35,504 nucleotides of DNA. It comes from Labilithrix sp. (GTDB lineage: Bacteria; Myxococcota_A; Polyangia; Polyangiales; Polyangiaceae). This document shows, in pieces, positions 32,172 to 35,504 of this stretch. The DNA is taken from positions 1 through 35,504 of the forward strand of contig JAHBWA010000088.1 in NCBI GenBank assembly GCA_019637195.1. Reading direction: 5' to 3'. How positions within the stretch are numbered: the stretch's first letter is position 1; each line of letters begins with the position of its first letter. The position numbers were made by a program, and so were the translations under genes. The notes beneath the pieces were generated by a model. It worked only from the letters and a program-made list of their open reading frames with translations. It had not been told where the DNA came from and ran no database searches.

Positions 32172-33494
32172 TCAGCGCTCCTTCGTCTCCTCGTCGCTCC
32201 ATCGAGCCGAGAGGACGAAGCGCCGGAGCTTCAAGAAGAGCTGACGGGCGAGCGACGTGTTCATGCTCTCGTAGCCCCAGAGCCAGAACTCGAGCTTCTC
32301 GTCGTCGACGTGCCACGCGGTGGCGTAGGCGCGGATGACGCGGCGCTCGCTCTCGTCGGGCATGCCGTCGATCGACGCGGTCTCGCACATAAGCTTGACG
32401 ACGTCCTCGCGGCGCTCCTTCGGCACGAGGTGGGCGACCTCCGACGGATGGTGGACGCAGAACTCGTGGTCTGCGAGCGGCGGCAGCCCCTCGCCCTCGA
32501 GGAACCGGTCGACGAGCGCGCGCTCCTCGGGGTGGACCTCGCCGTCGGCGGCGATCACGCTGACGAGCGGGTAGACGATCGCGCGCGGGGGCGCTGACGG
32601 CGGCGGTGGGGGGAGGGCGACGTCGCGCGCGCCCTCCGCGGAGCGCGGGGCAGGGGTCGCGGGACGTGCGGGGGGGACGAGCGGCGGCGCGAGCGGATCG
32701 GTCGCGGCGTACGCGGGATCCGGCAGCGTCTGCGCGAGCGGGTGCCCCTCGCTGCCGGCGCGTCGAGGCGCGAGCGCGACCCTCGGCGCGGCGGGCTCGC
32801 GCGGACCGAGGCCTCGCTTCGTCACGGGGGACGCGTCGCCGGTCGTCGTCCCCGCGCGCGCTGCGCTCGGAGACGTGGGGACCGCCTGCGCGGTCGTCGT
32901 CGCCGCGTCCTCGGGGGGCACGATCGCCGCGGTCGCGGGGGGCGTTGTCGACGGTCCTCGTGGCTCGCGCTCCCGGCGCGCGCTCCCGCCGGTCGTGCGC
33001 ACGCCCATGTTGGCGAACGGATCGGCGAGGACCTCGAGCCGCTCACGCCGCTGGATCCCCACGAACAGCTCCGCGACGTCGCGCTCGACGAACGTGGCAG
33101 CGACGAGGGCCTCGCGGGATGGGAAGCCCTCGCGCTCGGCCCAGGCGTCGAGCGCCCCTTCGAGGTCCGTGAGCGCGCCGAAGCGCGTCGGGGCGCTCGC
33201 GTCCTCGAGCCTGGCTCGCGCCCCGCAGCGCGTACAGCGACGCTCGTCGATCGCGGCCTGGGAGAGCTCGTCCAGGCACGCCGGGCATCGGTTCGCCGGC
33301 ACCTCCAGGAGCGGCTTCGCAGGCGCGCGGTCGAGCGTGCCTCGGCTCGCCGCCGCGCACAGCTTGCAGCGCGTCGCGGCGGGGAGGCCGAAGCGGCACG
33401 CCGGGATCTGCGCGTCGTAGACCTCGACCACTCCAGCCTCGAGGCCGCACGCGTCGCAGTCCGCGGTCAGCTCGACGGTCGCCAGGCCTGCCAT
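32172..33494 (-). CDS. Zinc-ribbon protein with C-terminal TerB-like domain
   Basis: 440 aa from ATG 33494. Two zinc-ribbon units are visible: C13/C16 with C43/C46, and C70/C73 with C87/C90. A long Pro/Ala/Thr-rich linker (about 165-305) follows. Residues about 305-405 resemble the TerB (tellurite-resistance) domain: YPLVSVIAADGEVHPEERALVDRFL and, later, ASIDGMPDESERRVIRAYA, each with the DGxxxxxE metal-binding pattern. TerB domains are helical, bind divalent metal and are linked to membrane-associated stress complexes. The gene is 83 nt upstream of MoxR on the same strand and may be co-transcribed. It has no signal or membrane segment, so it is cytoplasmic. Its exact role is unknown. Confidence 0.75.
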   Translation of the reverse strand: MAGLATVELTADCDACGLEAGVVEVYDAQIPACRFGLPAATRCKLCAAASRGTLDRAPAKPLLEVPANRCPACLDELSQAAIDERRCTRCGARARLEDASAPTRFGALTDLEGALDAWAEREGFPSREALVAATFVERDVAELFVGIQRRERLEVLADPFANMGVRTTGGSARREREPRGPSTTPPATAAIVPPEDAATTTAQAVPTSPSAARAGTTTGDASPVTKRGLGPREPAAPRVALAPRRAGSEGHPLAQTLPDPAYAATDPLAPPLVPPARPATPAPRSAEGARDVALPPPPPSAPPRAIVYPLVSVIAADGEVHPEERALVDRFLEGEGLPPLADHEFCVHHPSEVAHLVPKERREDVVKLMCETASIDGMPDESERRVIRAYATAWHVDDEKLEFWLWGYESMNTSLARQLFLKLRRFVLSARWSDEETKER

Positions 33495-33503
33495 TCGGAG
33501 GTG

Positions 33504-33509
33504 ATGTTA
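33504..33509 (-). promoter_or_regulatory. Candidate -10 box of the zinc-ribbon/TerB gene
   Basis: TAACAT on the minus strand, 9 nt before ATG 33494, identical to the hexamer before the PHP-domain gene. No Shine-Dalgarno between. Confidence 0.35.
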
Positions 33510-33638
33510 GCGCCTCGATGACGGCGCGTGCAGCTCCCACGACCGAGCGTCCCCCGTCGCGCGCGCTCCTGTTCGGGGAGGTGCCCCGGAGCCGCCGCGC
33601 TCGCGCGGGGCGCGGGTGTGCCGCGGCGCCGTCGCGTC

Positions 33639-34586
33639 TCACGAGCGCTGGGCGACGAAGTCGAGGAGCAGCTCGTTGACGCGCTCCGGCGCGGCGTTCT
33701 GGACCCAGTGGGTCGCGTCGGGGATGTGGACGACGCGCGCGTGGGGGACGAAGCGCTTCGGAGGCTCGGCGAGCTCGCGGCCGAGCGCGAGGTCCTGGTC
33801 GCCCCAGATGACGAGGACATCCTGGTCGATCGTGCGCATCTTCGGGACGCGCCCGGTGAGCACGCGGCGCATGCTCGCGCGGTAGTACGCGAGCGCCGCC
33901 GGCACGACTCCAGGGACGCGCAAGGCCTCGACGTAGCGATCGATGTCGTCGTCGGGGAAGCCGTCCGCGCGGAACATCTTCCGGATGATGGCGAAGTCGT
34001 CCCGCGCCATGAGGCGCTCGGGGACGACGGGCAGCTGGAAGAAGAAGATGTACCAGCTCTTCTTGAGCTGGGCGGGGCGGCGGAGGCCGCGCATCATCGC
34101 GAGCGGGTGCGGCACGTTGAGGATCGCGAGGCGCTCGAGCATCTCGGGGTACTCGTTGGCGAAGGCCCACGCGACCATGGCGCCCCAGTCGTGGCCGACG
34201 ACGATCGCCTTCGTGCGGCCGAGCGCGCGGATGAGGCCGGCGACGTCGCCTGCCAGGTTCTCCACCTCGTAGGCGGACGTGCCTCGCGGCTTGTCGGACT
34301 CGTTGTAGCCGCGCATGTCCGGCGCGACCGCCCAGATCCCGGCCTTGGCCATCGCGTCGAGCTGGTGGCGCCAGGACCACCAGAGCTCGGGGAACCCGTG
34401 CAGGAAGACGACGAGCGGCGTCGAGTCGGGGACGCCCGCCTCCATGCCCTCGGGTCGCGCCTCGGCGACGTGGAGGCGGACCTGGCCGACGTCGACGACG
34501 TGATGGAGGAAGCCGTCCGCGCGACGTTCGAGCGTGGTCGGCTGCCGGCTGCGTGCGGAGGCACCATTGGTCGACGGTTGGCTCAT
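33639..34586 (-). CDS. Alpha/beta hydrolase, epoxide-hydrolase-like
   Basis: 315 aa from ATG 34586. The oxyanion-hole motif is HGFPE (63-67), the nucleophile is D133 in VVGHDWGA, the acid is D263 or D265 in WGDQD, and the base is H293 in DATHWVQNAAPERV. Aspartate as nucleophile together with HGxP and Tyr residues in the lid (Y179, Y234/Y235) points to soluble epoxide hydrolases, or to haloalkane dehalogenases, which share the Asp nucleophile. The product would be cytoplasmic; no signal peptide is visible. Genes of this kind are common and the substrate cannot be predicted. The neighbour upstream is a HEAT-repeat protein, 63 nt away. Confidence 0.87.
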   Translation of the reverse strand: MSQPSTNGASARSRQPTTLERRADGFLHHVVDVGQVRLHVAEARPEGMEAGVPDSTPLVVFLHGFPELWWSWRHQLDAMAKAGIWAVAPDMRGYNESDKPRGTSAYEVENLAGDVAGLIRALGRTKAIVVGHDWGAMVAWAFANEYPEMLERLAILNVPHPLAMMRGLRRPAQLKKSWYIFFFQLPVVPERLMARDDFAIIRKMFRADGFPDDDIDRYVEALRVPGVVPAALAYYRASMRRVLTGRVPKMRTIDQDVLVIWGDQDLALGRELAEPPKRFVPHARVVHIPDATHWVQNAAPERVNELLLDFVAQRS

Positions 34587-34649
34587 GCGGCTCCTCGGCT
34601 GGCTCCTTGCTTCGGCGGCGTGCGCGGCGCGTGAGCGCTCGGTCCTGCG

Positions 34650-35504
34650 TCAGCCCTCGATCCGTCGCGCGACGATCGCGGCGACCTCGGTGGTCTGTGG
34701 CTCGATCGGCGGGGGCAGCGCGCCGAGCGACATCAGCGTCTTCTCGGCGCGTGAGCGCAAGAAGCTGCGCGGGTCTCCGAGCATCGCCATCAGCTCGGGG
34801 ACGAAGCGCTCGTCGTCGGGCGCGTTCTCGGCGATGACGGCGCGGAGCTGGTGGTTGTCCGATCGGAGCCCGGCGATGAGCACGTCGTTGCTCTCCGGGC
34901 GGTTCAGCTTCGCGAGCGCCCGCACGAACGCGACGAGGTGTGGCGGCGCGTCGTCGTACTCGTACGTCGACGTGGGCGGCTCCGCGAACAGGCGCGCCGT
35001 GGCCTCCGCGAGCGGACGCACCACGCGCTCGTCGCCGATCTCGGCGAGCCGCGTCGCGACGTTGTGGCGGAAGATACCGAGCGGATCGCGCACGGCCTCG
35101 ACGAGCGCCTCGAGCCCGCCCGAGCGCTCGAGCTCCGGGAGCGCGAACGCGAAGTACGGCCGGACCCGCGTAGCCGGCAGGCCCCACGCCGCGAACGCCG
35201 AGTTGGCGGCGCGGCGGACCCGGTGATCGTCTCGCGTGACGAGGTGTCGGATCGCCGCGTGGCCGAGGAAGAGCGCGCCGGCCTCGATCCGCGCGCTCCG
35301 CTCGGTCGTGGCGATCGCGGCGAGCTCCTCGAGCGCGCGCAGGCCCCAGGCGCGCCGGCGCGAGGTCTCTTCCTGGCGAAACGCCGGCTCCCAGAGCGCG
35401 CGGTCGATCGCGCGGCGGAGCTCGACGCTCTTCGGCGCGCCCTTGCCGAAGCGGAGCTTGGCCAGGGCGGCGAAGCGGGTCGCCTCGGCGCCCGGCTCGA
35501 GCCC
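34650..35504 (-). CDS. HEAT-repeat protein, 5' end outside the window
   Basis: At least 284 aa; the frame is open to the window edge with no start codon needed, so the gene continues beyond 35504. An internal GTG at 35093 could be mistaken for a start. The sequence consists of paired helices typical of HEAT or PBS-lyase-like repeats: TRDDHRVRRAANSAFAAWG, AVRDPLGIFRHNVATRLAEIG, VAFVRALAKLNRPESNDVLIAGL and AMLGDPRSFLRSRAEKTLMSL. Such repeats act as scaffolds for protein contacts. No other domain is visible in the part present, and the function is unknown. Confidence 0.7.
   Translation of the reverse strand, partial: GLEPGAEATRFAALAKLRFGKGAPKSVELRRAIDRALWEPAFRQEETSRRRAWGLRALEELAAIATTERSARIEAGALFLGHAAIRHLVTRDDHRVRRAANSAFAAWGLPATRVRPYFAFALPELERSGGLEALVEAVRDPLGIFRHNVATRLAEIGDERVVRPLAEATARLFAEPPTSTYEYDDAPPHLVAFVRALAKLNRPESNDVLIAGLRSDNHQLRAVIAENAPDDERFVPELMAMLGDPRSFLRSRAEKTLMSLGALPPPIEPQTTEVAAIVARRIEG

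Overview
The window is very GC-rich DNA (about 70% G+C by eye) with dense GTG/ATG-started genes. Its content points to a myxobacterium-like member of the Myxococcota, probably Polyangia: two OmpA proteins with thrombospondin type 3 repeats, a zinc-ribbon/GYF/TonB-like protein resembling the gliding-motility protein GltJ (AgmX), many lipoproteins, hybrid histidine kinases, and a MoxR/DUF58 cluster. The assignment is inferred from gene content; there is no rRNA or other marker here. I saw no tRNA, rRNA, insertion sequence, prophage or CRISPR array.

Layout. 1-1098: rnpA and rpmH on the minus strand, with a promoter upstream of rpmH. 1099-10568: a cell-envelope block holding an OmpA/TSP3 protein, a CAP-domain lipoprotein, a 43-residue membrane protein with a probable CTG start, the GltJ-like protein, a membrane protein with three cytoplasmic zinc ribbons, and a second OmpA/TSP3 protein. 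10801-16493: a five-gene plus-strand operon whose genes all overlap by 4 nt. 16586-26779: lipoproteins and exported enzymes (beta-propeller, GH31 glycosidase, PHP-domain CehA/McbA-like protein, two unknown lipoproteins) around another hybrid kinase. 26907-33494: MoxR, DUF58 and a DUF4129-like membrane protein with a zinc-ribbon/TerB protein, the cluster being split by an opposite-strand MerR regulator. 33639-35504: an epoxide-hydrolase-like enzyme and a HEAT-repeat protein cut by the window edge.

The most interesting system is the operon at 10801-16493. It encodes a hybrid kinase (HisKA-HATPase-REC-REC), a second kinase (REC-HisKA-HATPase-REC), a stand-alone B12-binding protein carrying the W-x9-E-H signature of CarH-type light sensors but no DNA-binding domain, an all-helical protein of unknown family, and a heme oxygenase that would supply biliverdin. 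No phytochrome-type bilin-binding domain is present. The combination suggests a split version of the B12-plus-biliverdin photoreceptors called photocobilins, coupled to a phosphorelay instead of being fused to an output enzyme. The B12 signature and the heme oxygenase are read from sequence; the bilin-binding role of the helical protein and the coupling to the kinases are inferences.

Several monocistronic genes have a TA-rich hexamer 6-9 nt upstream of the start codon and mostly no clear Shine-Dalgarno, suggesting leaderless or near-leaderless transcripts. Strong GC-rich hairpins lie at several gene ends.
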